Part shown: positions 19,758 to 28,334 of the stretch, piece by piece
Position numbering within the stretch: the first letter of the stretch is position 1
How the letters are laid out: every line of letters starts with the position of its first letter
Assembly (NCBI GenBank): GCA_029259595.1
Contig: JAJDEW010000058.1
Location: 19,601-83,600 of the forward strand
Origin: Planctomycetota bacterium
Lineage (GTDB): Bacteria > Planctomycetota > UBA1135 > GCA-002686595
Direction: 5' to 3'
Length of the DNA: 64,000 nt
Translations under genes and position numbers: made by a program
The notes under the pieces: model-generated
The model's input: only the letters and a program-made list of their open reading frames with translations
Told to the model about the DNA's origin: nothing
Databases searched by the model: none

Positions 19758-19961
19758 TCACCAGACCCTGGGGAACAACCGAACCCCTCGCTCCGCTCGA
19801 TCCGCCGTCCCGGAAGTCTTGGGCTTCCGCGGGACGACCACGAGCGCAGGGCGTGCGCCTGTCCGCTCCGGTTGGAGGGAGGGGCGCGGTAGCCAGGGCG
19901 CCGGAAGGGCCCGCCGCAGGGCCGTGATCCAGCGCGGAGGAGTGCTTCGATCGACCGTCAT
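19758..19961 (-). CDS. Candidate small protein of 67 residues, unknown function
   Basis: This is an ATG-started frame preceded by AGAGGAC, with about 78% G or C at third positions, similar to genuine genes here. It ends about 65 bases before the clean minus-strand terminator at 19650-19694, which needs a transcript to terminate. The protein is basic and Pro/Arg-rich (PRWITALRRALPAPW) with no recognisable domain. The spacing of the ribosome-binding site is short, and chance open frames are common at this GC content. A non-coding RNA is an equal alternative. Confidence 0.28.
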   Translation of the reverse strand: MTVDRSTPPRWITALRRALPAPWLPRPSLQPERTGARPALVVVPRKPKTSGTADRAERGVRLFPRVW

Positions 19962-20045
19962 GTCCTCTATCGCGTTCGAAATCGGGGCACCTCCCCCTTC
20001 GACAATCGCGACTCGAATCCGGGTCGGTCCCGGCACCCACAGGCT

Positions 20046-22775
20046 TTGCGAACGCTATTGTGGGGCGTTCGTCGCCGCACGATGGGCGGCGCAAAGGAAC
20101 TTGGATTCGAACACCGAACACAGGAGCGGGCGGCGAAGAAGTCGCGCGCGGGCCGCGGGCGCTCGGGCGTGCGGCGATCCGGGTCTCGCCGCGTGACGCC
20201 GCAGACCTCGAGGGGCAGGACCGTGGGCGGGCGTTGGCTCGGGCTCCTCGGGCTCGCGCTGCTCGCCGCGACCGGGCTCCTGCTCTTCCTCCGCCCGAGC
20301 GTGCGCGAGGCTCGGCCCCTGGTGCCTGCGACCGAGCCTGGAGCGGCGAGCGGCCGTGGTTCGCCGCACGCGTGGGCGCCGTCCGCGCTCGACGGCCGCG
20401 CAGCGGGCCCCTCCCGCAACGAAGCGCTCGGCCCGAACACGACCGCCCCGGATACCGCGCTCCGGACGGGGCCGGACGCAAGGAGCGCCGAAGCGATCGA
20501 GTTTCGGCTCACCGCGCGGGTCGTCGACGACAACGGGCGGCCGATCGTGGGCGCCACGCTCGAAATCTCCGATACGAGCCCGCCCCACGTCGTAGACCGC
20601 ACCGGTCCCGAAGGAACGATCGATCGTCCCATCGCGTGGAACCGGGTGCTCGAGGGGCTTGTCGGCCAGCGCTTTGCGATCGCGCCCGGGCGGGTCGAGT
20701 TGACGGTGTTCGCCGACGGCTTCCGCGGGCACGAGCTCGCGATCGAAACGCGCGCCGGTAGCCGCGTCGACCTCGGCACGATCGTGCTCGCACCCGGCGC
20801 TCGCGTGCACGGCTTCGTCCTGGACAGCGAAGGGCGGCATTTGGCCGAGGCCGACGTCCGCTGGGCCGACGCGTCCGATTTTCCGGACGACATCGAGAGC
20901 GTCCGCCAGCGCGGGTTCTGGAGTCGAAACCTTCCGTATCGACCGCGAACGGTGACCGGTCCGGACGGTGCCTTCCAGCTACGCGGCATTCCACCCGGCG
21001 ACGGGCTCGTGCTGGGGCACGGACGGGGTACCGAATGGGCCTGGACCGCACCGTTCCCGTTGCAGGCCAACGACGTGCGTGAGGTCGAACTGGTGCTTCC
21101 ACGAGTCGAAGCGCTCGTCGAACTTCGGGGGCGAGTGCTGGACCCGACGGGGAGACCCGTGCCGGACGCAGAGGTCGTTCTCGTCTCGAACGAGAGCGAG
21201 TGGAGCTGGCGGGACGCCGCCCCCGACGGTTCGTTCGTGTTCCCGACTCGCCCTGGCCGCACCTACGACGTCCACGCACACTCGCAGAGCGAGAGCCACG
21301 GCCCGGTCAAGCTGGAAGAGCTCTCCGCCGATGCGACGAACGTAGTCGTGACCCTGACCGAGGCGGCCTTCCTGGACGTCGTCCTGGAGGACTCGAGCGG
21401 GGCACGAGTCGCCTGGGGACACGTGCGCGGGCGCCTGACGCATTCGAACCTGTTTCCGACGATCCCCATGACGCCGACCGGTGAGGACGGCGTCGCCCGC
21501 ATTCCCTATCCGCGCGGTCGCTTCGAGCTCTCGGCCTTCGCTCCCGGCTATCGAACGAAGACGCTCGTGGGCCAACCGGACGACCTGGACTCTACGCTGA
21601 TCGTCACGCTCGAGCCGGGACAAGCCGTCGCGGGACGCGTTCTCCACGAAGGGCGGCCGGTCGGCGGTGCGGCGATCGGAATCGGTCGCAGCTTCGCGGA
21701 CGGCCAATTCGCCCATGGCCGCGACGTGGCGCCTCCGGACCACCCGTTTCACGTGCTCACCACCGCTCCGCTCGGCAGGACGGATGCGACGACCGATGAG
21801 AGCGGCAGCTTCGTCGCGACGCTCCACGCGGCTGGCTGGCACACGCTCCTCGTGGAAGCGGAGGGCTTTCCGCTGACCCGCTTCGGCCCCTGGGACTTCG
21901 AGCTCGAGAACGGAGTGCACGCGCTCGAACTCGAGCTCGTGCGCGGTGGTGCGATCGAGGGACGCGTGCTCTTCCCGCCCGAACGACAGGGGAAAGCGAG
22001 CTTCGTCGCCGCCTCGAACGGTTCGGGCATCGCCTGGTCCACGACGGTCGACGAGGACGGGGCCTTCCGCTTCGACGAGCTGGCTCCCGGCGACTGGCAG
22101 CTGCGTCCGACGACCTCGCCGATCTCGTCGCCCCGCACCGTGACCCCTTGGTTTCCGACCCACCCGCTCGCGGGTCCGATGCCGTACGACTGCCGCGTCG
22201 AGGCGGGTCAGACCGTCCGCTGCGACCTCGACCGTCGGACCGAGGGCGAAAACATCCTCGAGGGTCGAATCCGCTTCGGCGATCACGATCCGAGCGCTTG
22301 GCGGGCACGCCTGCTCGAAGGCAAGGCCACCGGCGGACGACGCGACCGGTCGCTCGGCTCGACCGCGATCGGCGCGGACGGGACTTTCCGGCTGGCCGTC
22401 TCGCAGGGCGGAGCGTATGTCCTCGAGATCGTCGGAGGGGCCTGGAGCCTCTACCGTCCGATCGAGCTGACGCCCGGCACGACGCGCCACGATCTCGTGC
22501 TGGAGACGGGCAGCATCCGGCTCGCGGGCCCGAATCCCGCAGCCCGCGGTGTGGAGGCCTACCGTTGGCTGGGACCGGAAGGCCTCGTCTTTTCGGCGCG
22601 GGTCCTCACCCGCAAGGACGCAGGGGGCGTGCTCCTGCAGCAGGTGCCCGCCGGGCCGGGCGCGTTCGTGCGCATGACGCTGCCGGAGGGCGGCGGCAGC
22701 CTGGACCCGGGCTGGGAGAGCGTGCTCGACGCCGACGTCCCGCGCGGTGTGGAACTCTCGATCGTGGTTCCCTGA
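20046..22775 (+). CDS. Membrane-anchored protein with carboxypeptidase-regulatory-like (CarboxypepD_reg) repeats
   Basis: This 909-residue protein starts at a TTG (20046); an ATG 36 bases later (20082) is an equally good start. A strongly basic N-terminus of about 60 residues precedes one membrane helix (WLGLLGLALLAATGLLLFL), so the bulk should lie outside the cytoplasm. The rest is a series of beta-sandwich repeats with the pattern A-R-V-V-D-D-N-G-R-P-I-V-G-A, L-R-G-R-V-L-D-P-T-G-R-P-V-P-D-A-E-V, and G-x-F-x-L-x-x-L-x-P-G-x-W, typical of CarboxypepD_reg or SD-repeat surface proteins. No catalytic domain is visible. A structural or ligand-binding role at the envelope is likely, and the gene seems monocistronic. 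Confidence 0.75.
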   Translation: MRTLLWGVRRRTMGGAKELGFEHRTQERAAKKSRAGRGRSGVRRSGSRRVTPQTSRGRTVGGRWLGLLGLALLAATGLLLFLRPSVREARPLVPATEPGAASGRGSPHAWAPSALDGRAAGPSRNEALGPNTTAPDTALRTGPDARSAEAIEFRLTARVVDDNGRPIVGATLEISDTSPPHVVDRTGPEGTIDRPIAWNRVLEGLVGQRFAIAPGRVELTVFADGFRGHELAIETRAGSRVDLGTIVLAPGARVHGFVLDSEGRHLAEADVRWADASDFPDDIESVRQRGFWSRNLPYRPRTVTGPDGAFQLRGIPPGDGLVLGHGRGTEWAWTAPFPLQANDVREVELVLPRVEALVELRGRVLDPTGRPVPDAEVVLVSNESEWSWRDAAPDGSFVFPTRPGRTYDVHAHSQSESHGPVKLEELSADATNVVVTLTEAAFLDVVLEDSSGARVAWGHVRGRLTHSNLFPTIPMTPTGEDGVARIPYPRGRFELSAFAPGYRTKTLVGQPDDLDSTLIVTLEPGQAVAGRVLHEGRPVGGAAIGIGRSFADGQFAHGRDVAPPDHPFHVLTTAPLGRTDATTDESGSFVATLHAAGWHTLLVEAEGFPLTRFGPWDFELENGVHALELELVRGGAIEGRVLFPPERQGKASFVAASNGSGIAWSTTVDEDGAFRFDELAPGDWQLRPTTSPISSPRTVTPWFPTHPLAGPMPYDCRVEAGQTVRCDLDRRTEGENILEGRIRFGDHDPSAWRARLLEGKATGGRRDRSLGSTAIGADGTFRLAVSQGGAYVLEIVGGAWSLYRPIELTPGTTRHDLVLETGSIRLAGPNPAARGVEAYRWLGPEGLVFSARVLTRKDAGGVLLQQVPAGPGAFVRMTLPEGGGSLDPGWESVLDADVPRGVELSIVVP

Positions 22776-22848
22776 GCTCGCTTTCCCACCGAGAGGTCAA
22801 CACGATCGCCAACAGCGCCCGAGCCGTGGATCGCATGCGGTGCTGAAA

Positions 22849-22890
22849 ATGCGAAGGACGTTCCCCGTTGCCGGAAAACGCCCTTCGCAT
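22849..22890. terminator. Long hairpin downstream of the carboxypeptidase-like gene
   Basis: ATGCGAAGG pairs with CCTTCGCAT, and the inner CGTTCCCCG/CGGAAAACG segments extend the stem. It lies between two convergent genes. There is no good T run on the plus strand; the minus strand has ATTTTC after it. It may be a bidirectional terminator. Confidence 0.45.
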
Positions 22891-23011
22891 GTAAGGACGA
22901 CCTTGGGCGGAAACGTCGGCACTCCTCTCCCCGGTGGGGCACGTCTCCAGGCCACCCTTCTCCCTCTCTCAGGAGGCCTCTATCTAAGCCTGATTCGGCG
23001 CCGAGGACCAT

Positions 23012-23053
23012 CCGGGAAAACCCTGAATCGGACCGGGGAAACCCCTGAGTCGA
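23012..23053. repeat. Tandem pair of 21-bp units near the response-regulator stop
   Basis: The unit CCGGGAAAACCCTGAATCGGA is followed directly by a variant with CCGGGGAAACCCC and TGAGTCGA. Each unit can fold as a small GGG...CCC hairpin. They lie within 50 bases of the stop of the minus-strand response regulator, where a terminator would be expected. Confidence 0.45.
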
Positions 23054-23059
23054 ACGCGC

Positions 23060-23704
23060 TCAACCTTCCAGGGAGGTCAGCCCTTCGCGGACGGCGTACT
23101 TGGTCAACTCCGCCACGCTGTGCAGGTCGAGCTTGCGCATGATGTTGCGCCGATGGGTCTCGACGGTCTTGGCGGAGAGGTGCAATTCCTTCGCGATCGC
23201 CTTGGACGTCTTGCCCTCGGCGAGCAGCTGAAGCACTTCGCGTTCGCGATCACCCAGTACGTCGTAGGCGGAACCGGGCAGCTGACCCCGGTCCTTGTAG
23301 TGTTCGAGAACCACGCCGGTGATCTCCGGACTCAGGTACTTCTTTCCGGCGCTCACGCTCTTCAAGGCCAGCACGAGATCGTCGCTCGCCGCCTCCTTGA
23401 GGACGTAGCCCGATGCCCCCGCGTCGATCATCCCGAGCACGTAGCGCTTGTCGGAGTGGGTCGAGAGCGCCACGATCTGAACGCGCGGTGCTGCGTCCTT
23501 GATCCGACGCGTGGCTTCGATCCCGTTCAGATCCGCCATGCCGACGTCCATGACCACGATGTCGGGTTCGAGCTTCTGCACCGCGATCACGGCAGCGCGC
23601 CCGTTGTCGGCATCGCCGACGATCTCGATCCCGGGGCGCGTCGACAGGATGGCCCGAAGGCCGTCGCGCACCATGCGGTGATCGTCGACGAGAAGGACCT
23701 TCAT
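23060..23704 (-). CDS. NarL/FixJ-family response regulator
   Basis: This 214-residue protein has a receiver domain with acidic pair D7-D8, phospho-acceptor D53 in VVMDVGM, conserved Ser/Thr in ALSTHSD, and Lys in YVLKEA. A LuxR-type helix-turn-helix follows at about residues 150-210 (LGDREREVLQLLAEGKTSKAIAKEL, with LSAKTVETHRRNIMRKL). It should bind DNA when phosphorylated by the histidine kinase whose gene overlaps its start by four bases. The targets are unknown; no clear palindromic site was identified nearby. Confidence 0.92.
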   Translation of the reverse strand: MKVLLVDDHRMVRDGLRAILSTRPGIEIVGDADNGRAAVIAVQKLEPDIVVMDVGMADLNGIEATRRIKDAAPRVQIVALSTHSDKRYVLGMIDAGASGYVLKEAASDDLVLALKSVSAGKKYLSPEITGVVLEHYKDRGQLPGSAYDVLGDREREVLQLLAEGKTSKAIAKELHLSAKTVETHRRNIMRKLDLHSVAELTKYAVREGLTSLEG

Positions 23705-25320
23705 GCGGATTCACCGGGGGAGGCTTGGGCCGCCAAGGGGGCCTCGAGCGTAGCTGTCGTCCCCGTGCCGGGGGCCGAGCGGATTTCCATCTGGCCGCCG
23801 AGATGGCTGAGTCGCTCACGGATGCTGGACAGGCCGATGCCGCGCGTGCCCACGACCGTCGGGTCGAAGGCGACCCCGTCGTCCTCGACCGAGATTCGGA
23901 GCGTGCGCTCGCCTCTCTCGAGGCTGACCCGCGCCGAGGTCGCACGGGCGTGCTTCGCCACGTTGATCAGGAGCTCGCGCACCGCACGATACAGGAGCAC
24001 GCGGACGCGTTCGTCGAGTTCCGACCTGCCTCCCGCTTCCTGGAAGGTGATCGTGAGGCCGTAGGTCTTCTGAACGTCCTCGACCAGCCACTGGACCGCC
24101 GGTTCGAAGCCGAGGTCGTGCAAGATGGGAGGGCTGAGCTGGAACGTCAACGAGCGCACGGACTGGTTTGCCGTGCGAACAAGGGCGAAAAGGTCCTCCA
24201 GCTCGGGCTGCAGCTCCGGGTCGGCGCGCTTGATGAGCTCACCGAGTTTGATCTGCGCCAGGGTCACGGTCTGGTTGAGTCCGTCGTGGAGATCGATCGC
24301 GAGCTGACGACGTTCGCGCTCCTCGGCCAGGAGGAGATCGGATGTGAGGGAACGAACCTGGCTCTGGCGGCGCATCTCGAGCTCGTCGCGCGCTTGGCGG
24401 AGCTCTTGCTCGACGTTCTTGCGCTCGGTCATGTCCTCGGAGAGTCCGGCCACGCGATACGCGCGGCCTTCCCGGTCGTAGACCGGGAAGGCGCGATCGT
24501 GGATCCAGCGGATCTCACCATCGGGGCGGATGATCCGGTACTCGAGGTCGTACGCACCCGAAGAGGCCTGCCCGAAGGCCGCGGTCGCCGCCGCGCGGTC
24601 CTCCGGATGGAGGTCGTAGGACCAACTCTTCGGGTCATCGTAGAGGCTCTGACAACTGCGCCCCCATACGGTTTCGTAGGCAGGACTGACGTAGAGAACC
24701 ACCTGGTCGACCCAATCGGTCAACCAGAAGACCTCGCGCACGTTCTCCGCGAGCTGACGGAAGAGCTCCTCGGAGTGGCGCAAGCTAGCGACGTCCCGGT
24801 TGCGCTCGATCGCGAGGCCGGCGATCTCGGCCGAATTCTCGATGAACTCCAGCTCGGCCGGCGTCGGCTCGCGCGGCTCGTCGTAGTACATCGCGAAGGT
24901 CCCCAGGACGACCCCATTCTGGGACAGGATCGGCTCCGACCAGCACGCGCTGATTCCAGCGGCTTCGATGAACTCGCCGTACTCCGTCCAGTTCGGGTGG
25001 TCGTGGACGTCGGCAACGACGACGCGCTCGCCGTGGAAAGCTGCCGCGCCGCACGAGCCCACGTGAGGACCGATCTCCAGGCCGTCGATCAGGGCCAGGC
25101 TGGCCTTCGGAAGGGCCGGAGCGACGCAGCTCCGCAGGTGCTTGTGCTCCTCGTCGAGCAACATCACGGAGCAGCGCAGGCCGGGACTGGATTCCTCGGC
25201 AGAGAGGGCGAGGCGCATGAGAACCGCATCGAGCGGAGCCCCACTGGCGAGGTCCTGAAGCGTCTTGGCCCGCCCCTGAAGGATTCGCTCACTCCTCGAT
25301 TCCGTTGACTGAAGATCCAT
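23701..25320 (-). CDS. GAF-PAS sensor histidine kinase (HisKA_3 type)
   Basis: From the ATG at 25320 the protein has 539 residues; the frame is open upstream to 25386, so an earlier start is possible. Domains in order are a GAF domain (ERILQGRAKTLQDL to about residue 165, containing GPHVGSCGAAAF and SEPILSQNGVVLGTFAMYY), a PAS/PAC domain (SEELFRQLAENVREVFW ... GLSEDMTERK), a HisKA_3 dimerisation helix with the phospho-His in AIDLHDGLNQ, and a HATPase domain with REVLINVAKHA-like RELLINVAKHA, VEDDGVAF and GIGLSSIRERL. There is no membrane segment, so it is a cytoplasmic sensor. The GAF domain could bind a small molecule or gas. It pairs with the NarL-type regulator by a four-base overlap. Confidence 0.9.
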   Translation of the reverse strand: MDLQSTESRSERILQGRAKTLQDLASGAPLDAVLMRLALSAEESSPGLRCSVMLLDEEHKHLRSCVAPALPKASLALIDGLEIGPHVGSCGAAAFHGERVVVADVHDHPNWTEYGEFIEAAGISACWSEPILSQNGVVLGTFAMYYDEPREPTPAELEFIENSAEIAGLAIERNRDVASLRHSEELFRQLAENVREVFWLTDWVDQVVLYVSPAYETVWGRSCQSLYDDPKSWSYDLHPEDRAAATAAFGQASSGAYDLEYRIIRPDGEIRWIHDRAFPVYDREGRAYRVAGLSEDMTERKNVEQELRQARDELEMRRQSQVRSLTSDLLLAEERERRQLAIDLHDGLNQTVTLAQIKLGELIKRADPELQPELEDLFALVRTANQSVRSLTFQLSPPILHDLGFEPAVQWLVEDVQKTYGLTITFQEAGGRSELDERVRVLLYRAVRELLINVAKHARATSARVSLERGERTLRISVEDDGVAFDPTVVGTRGIGLSSIRERLSHLGGQMEIRSAPGTGTTATLEAPLAAQASPGESA

Positions 25321-25473
25321 GGTTAAGCTCGCAGGCATCACCATTAGAAACGCGATCCCTCGGATCTTCCACCGCCCTTGTCGCAAGCTTCTTCCCGAAG
25401 GAAGGAAATCGTGCGCACGGGCGGCAAGCGCCCCTGTCCCCGACTCTCCAGGGACACGAATTCAGGAGCTGAC

Positions 25474-26772
25474 ATGACCCCTCTCTTTCGACTTTCCGAC
25501 CGGCGTACCTTCCTCAAGAGCTCGTCCACCCTCGTCGGAGCGGCTGCCCTCGCGTCCCGACCGTTCGCCGCGGACACCGACGAAGACGTCCTCCGGATCG
25601 CCCTGATCGGTTGCGGCGGGCGCGGGACCGGAGCGGCGAACCAGGCCCTGGCGGCGGACCCGAATACGCGCCTGGTCGCCGTCGCCGACGCATTCCGGGA
25701 CCGCATCGACAGCAGCCTCGCTGCGCTCGAGACGGAGGCCCCCGGCCGCATCGACGTTCCGGAAGACAGGAAGTTCGTGGGCTTCGACGCCTATGCAAGG
25801 GCCCTCGACGTGGACGTCGACGTCGTGATCCTGGCTACACCCCCCGGCTTTCGTCCAGCGCACTTCGAAGCAGCCGTCGAGCGCGGGCGGCACGTCTTCA
25901 TGGAGAAGCCGGTCGCCGTCGACGGCCCCGGAGTGCGGCGCGTGTTGGCTGCTGCCAAGAAGGCCAAGTCGAAGAACCTCAAGGTCGGGGTCGGACTCCA
26001 GCGCCACCACGAGGCGCGCTACCTCGAGACCGTGCGTCGCATCCGTGAAGGTGCCATCGGCAACGTGCTCGTCTACCGCTGTTACTGGAACAGCGGTGGC
26101 GTGTGGGTGAAGGACCGTCTGCCCGACATGACCGAAATGGAGTACCAGATGCGCAACTGGTACTACTTCAACTGGCTGTGCGGCGATCACATCGTCGAGC
26201 AGCACATCCACAACCTCGACGTCTGCAACTGGATCGAGGGAGACTACCCCACCGAAGCTCGAGGACAAGGCGGCCGCCAGGTCCGTACGGGCCGCGAGTT
26301 CGGCGAGATCTACGACCACCACTTCGTCGAGTTCAGCTATGCGAGCGGCGCCAAGATGTTCAGCCAGTGTCGCCACCAGCAAGGCTGCTGGAACAGCGTC
26401 TCCGAACACGCGCACGGCACGCTCGGCACGGCCGACGTCAGTCGCGGGGTCATCAAGAAGCACGCCGGGGGTGACTGGATGTTCGAGGGCGACAACCCCA
26501 ACCCCTACCAGGTCGAGCACGATCGCCTGTTCGCCGCCATCCGTTCCGACCAACCCCACATGGAGGCGGAGAACGGCGCGAGGAGCACCTTGACGGCGAT
26601 CCTCGGACGCATGGCGACCTACTCGGGCAAGGTCGTGACCTTCGACGAAGCCCTGAACTCGGAACTCGCGCTCGTTCCGACGGCGTATACCTGGGACGCC
26701 GAGCCGCCGACCACTCCCGACTCTGACGGGCGCTATCCGATTCCGATGCCCGGGATCTCGCGTGCCTTCTGA
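25474..26772 (+). CDS. Gfo/Idh/MocA-family oxidoreductase with twin-arginine signal
   Basis: The frame opens at 25378, but the ATG at 25474 follows an AGGAG and begins a Tat signal (LSDRRTFLKSSSTLVGAAALA), giving 432 residues. The Rossmann motif is IALIGCGGRGTGAANQA, and the EKP motif (HVFMEKPVAVDGPG) is the Gfo/Idh signature. The C-terminal domain contains WYYFNWLCGDHIVEQHIHNLDV with the conserved His residues. Exported oxidoreductases of this type are abundant in planctomycetes and probably act on sugars or sugar derivatives using bound NAD(P). It overlaps the following sulfatase by 11 bases, suggesting a joint role in degrading sulfated glycans. The substrate is inferred only from this context. 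Confidence 0.9.
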   Translation: MTPLFRLSDRRTFLKSSSTLVGAAALASRPFAADTDEDVLRIALIGCGGRGTGAANQALAADPNTRLVAVADAFRDRIDSSLAALETEAPGRIDVPEDRKFVGFDAYARALDVDVDVVILATPPGFRPAHFEAAVERGRHVFMEKPVAVDGPGVRRVLAAAKKAKSKNLKVGVGLQRHHEARYLETVRRIREGAIGNVLVYRCYWNSGGVWVKDRLPDMTEMEYQMRNWYYFNWLCGDHIVEQHIHNLDVCNWIEGDYPTEARGQGGRQVRTGREFGEIYDHHFVEFSYASGAKMFSQCRHQQGCWNSVSEHAHGTLGTADVSRGVIKKHAGGDWMFEGDNPNPYQVEHDRLFAAIRSDQPHMEAENGARSTLTAILGRMATYSGKVVTFDEALNSELALVPTAYTWDAEPPTTPDSDGRYPIPMPGISRAF

Positions 26773-28225
26773 GTCGAGCGCGAGGCGCATTTTCGCCACG
26801 CTACAGTTCTGTGTCGCACTCTTGCTCGGTTCCGCACTCGCCTGTCGGGCGAGCGGAACGGGGAGCACGAACGCGCGTCCGCCGAACGTCGTCTTCATCA
26901 TGGCCGACGACCTCGGCTGGAGTGAACTCGGTAGCTATGGCCAACAGAAGATCGAGACACCGCGACTCGATCGACTGGCCCGCGAAGGCCTGCGCTTCAC
27001 GCAGTTCTACGCGGGAGCACCGGTCTGCGCGCCCTCTCGTTGTGTCCTGCTCACCGGCCGACATCCCGGTCACGCGATCGTCCGCGACAACTTCGAGCGC
27101 GGCGGCTGGGGCCCGAACGAACCCGAGGGGCAATTCCCGCTACCGCCTGGAACGGAGACGCTCGGCACCGCTTTCCAGCGTGGGGGATTCGCCACCGCTG
27201 CGATCGGCAAGTGGGGCCTCGGGGGACCGGGCACGAGCGGCGAGCCGAACCGTCAGGGCTTCGACCTCTTCTACGGCTACCTGTGCCAGCGCGTCGCGCA
27301 CAACCTGTTTCCGACGCACCTGTGGCGGAACACGGAACGCGAAGACCTGCCCGGCAACACGTGGGGCAATGCGGTCGGCGAGACCTACGCCCACGACCGG
27401 ATGACGGAAGAGGCCCTCGCCTTCGTTCGCGCTCAGCGCGAGCGGCCCTTCTTCCTTTACCTGCCCTACCACCTGCCCCACCTCGCCCTGCAGGCCCCAC
27501 AGGACGCCCTCGAACCCTACGTCGGTCGCTGGGACGATCCCCCCTACGACGGCAAGAAGGGCTACCTTCCGCATCCGACGCCGCGCGCTGCCTACGCCGC
27601 GATGGTCATGCGCATCGACCGCGACGTCGGACGGCTGCTCGATCTGTTGCACGAGCTCGGGCTCGAAGAGAACACGGCCGTCTTCTTCACCAGCGACAAC
27701 GGCGCGACGTACGACGTCGGTGGCGCCGACTCCCCGTTCTTCGACAGCGCCGGCCCCTTGCGGGGAGCGAAGGGCAGCGTCTACGAGGGTGGACTGCGGG
27801 TACCCCTCATCGTTCGCTGGCCGGGTCACGTTCCGGTCGGGGCGACGACCGATCGCATCGCGGCCTTCTATGACGTGCTGCCGACCTTGACCGAGCTGGC
27901 GGGCCTCCCCGCGCCCACCACGAGCGACGGCGAGAGCTTTTTGCCCACGCTGCTCGGCCGCGAGCAGGAGGCCCGCGGCCCGGTCTACTGGGAGTTTCCC
28001 GGCTACGGAGGCCAACAGGCCGTCCGTCACGGCCGCTGGAAGGCGGTACGCCGCAACCTGCGGGAGGGCAAGCTCACGCTCGCGCTCTACGACCTCGAGA
28101 ACGACGTTGGGGAGCGGATCGACGTCGCCGCTCAACATCCTGATCTCGTCCGGCGAATGGAAGCGCTGATGCGATCGGAGCACGTCGCTTCGACCGACTT
28201 TCCGCTACCGCTGTTGGACGATTGA
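26762..28225 (+). CDS. Type I sulfatase, exported lipoprotein
   Basis: This 487-residue protein starts at a GTG inside the end of the upstream oxidoreductase. It has a lipoprotein signal (FCVALLLGSALACRAS, Cys28). The sulfatase fold begins PNVVFIMADDLGW with metal-binding D49/D50, and the formylglycine motif is CAPSR at 89-93 followed by LLTGRHPG. Later motifs are AIGKWGLG, YLPYHLPHLALQAP and FFTSDNGATYD, with the second metal-site Asp/Asn. It hydrolyses sulfate esters, after Cys89 is converted to formylglycine, probably by the FGE encoded at 18357-19412. It is closest to arylsulfatase A-like enzymes of polysaccharide-degrading planctomycetes. The specific substrate is unknown. Confidence 0.92.
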   Translation: MPSESSARRIFATLQFCVALLLGSALACRASGTGSTNARPPNVVFIMADDLGWSELGSYGQQKIETPRLDRLAREGLRFTQFYAGAPVCAPSRCVLLTGRHPGHAIVRDNFERGGWGPNEPEGQFPLPPGTETLGTAFQRGGFATAAIGKWGLGGPGTSGEPNRQGFDLFYGYLCQRVAHNLFPTHLWRNTEREDLPGNTWGNAVGETYAHDRMTEEALAFVRAQRERPFFLYLPYHLPHLALQAPQDALEPYVGRWDDPPYDGKKGYLPHPTPRAAYAAMVMRIDRDVGRLLDLLHELGLEENTAVFFTSDNGATYDVGGADSPFFDSAGPLRGAKGSVYEGGLRVPLIVRWPGHVPVGATTDRIAAFYDVLPTLTELAGLPAPTTSDGESFLPTLLGREQEARGPVYWEFPGYGGQQAVRHGRWKAVRRNLREGKLTLALYDLENDVGERIDVAAQHPDLVRRMEALMRSEHVASTDFPLPLLDD

Positions 28226-28334
28226 CGGCGAGACGCCACCTTCCGGACCTCGTACGCAATCGGAACGCGCTTCCGTCCTGGCTTGCGCCATGATGGAGGG
28301 TTCACGGAGCGACCCCGTACCCCGAGCTCATTCC

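Larger units (their letters stand above)
19581..20045. other. Structured intergenic region with several hairpins and an orphan minus-strand terminator
   Basis: Three GC-rich hairpins are visible: 19661-19694 (13-bp stem), 19730-19751 (GGGCTCCG...CGGAGCCC) and one near 19810-19840 (GTCCCGGAAG...CTTCCGCGGGAC). On the minus strand the first is followed by six T. No confident annotated gene ends here on that strand, so the region may encode a small RNA or the small ORF at 19758-19961. Confidence 0.45.
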
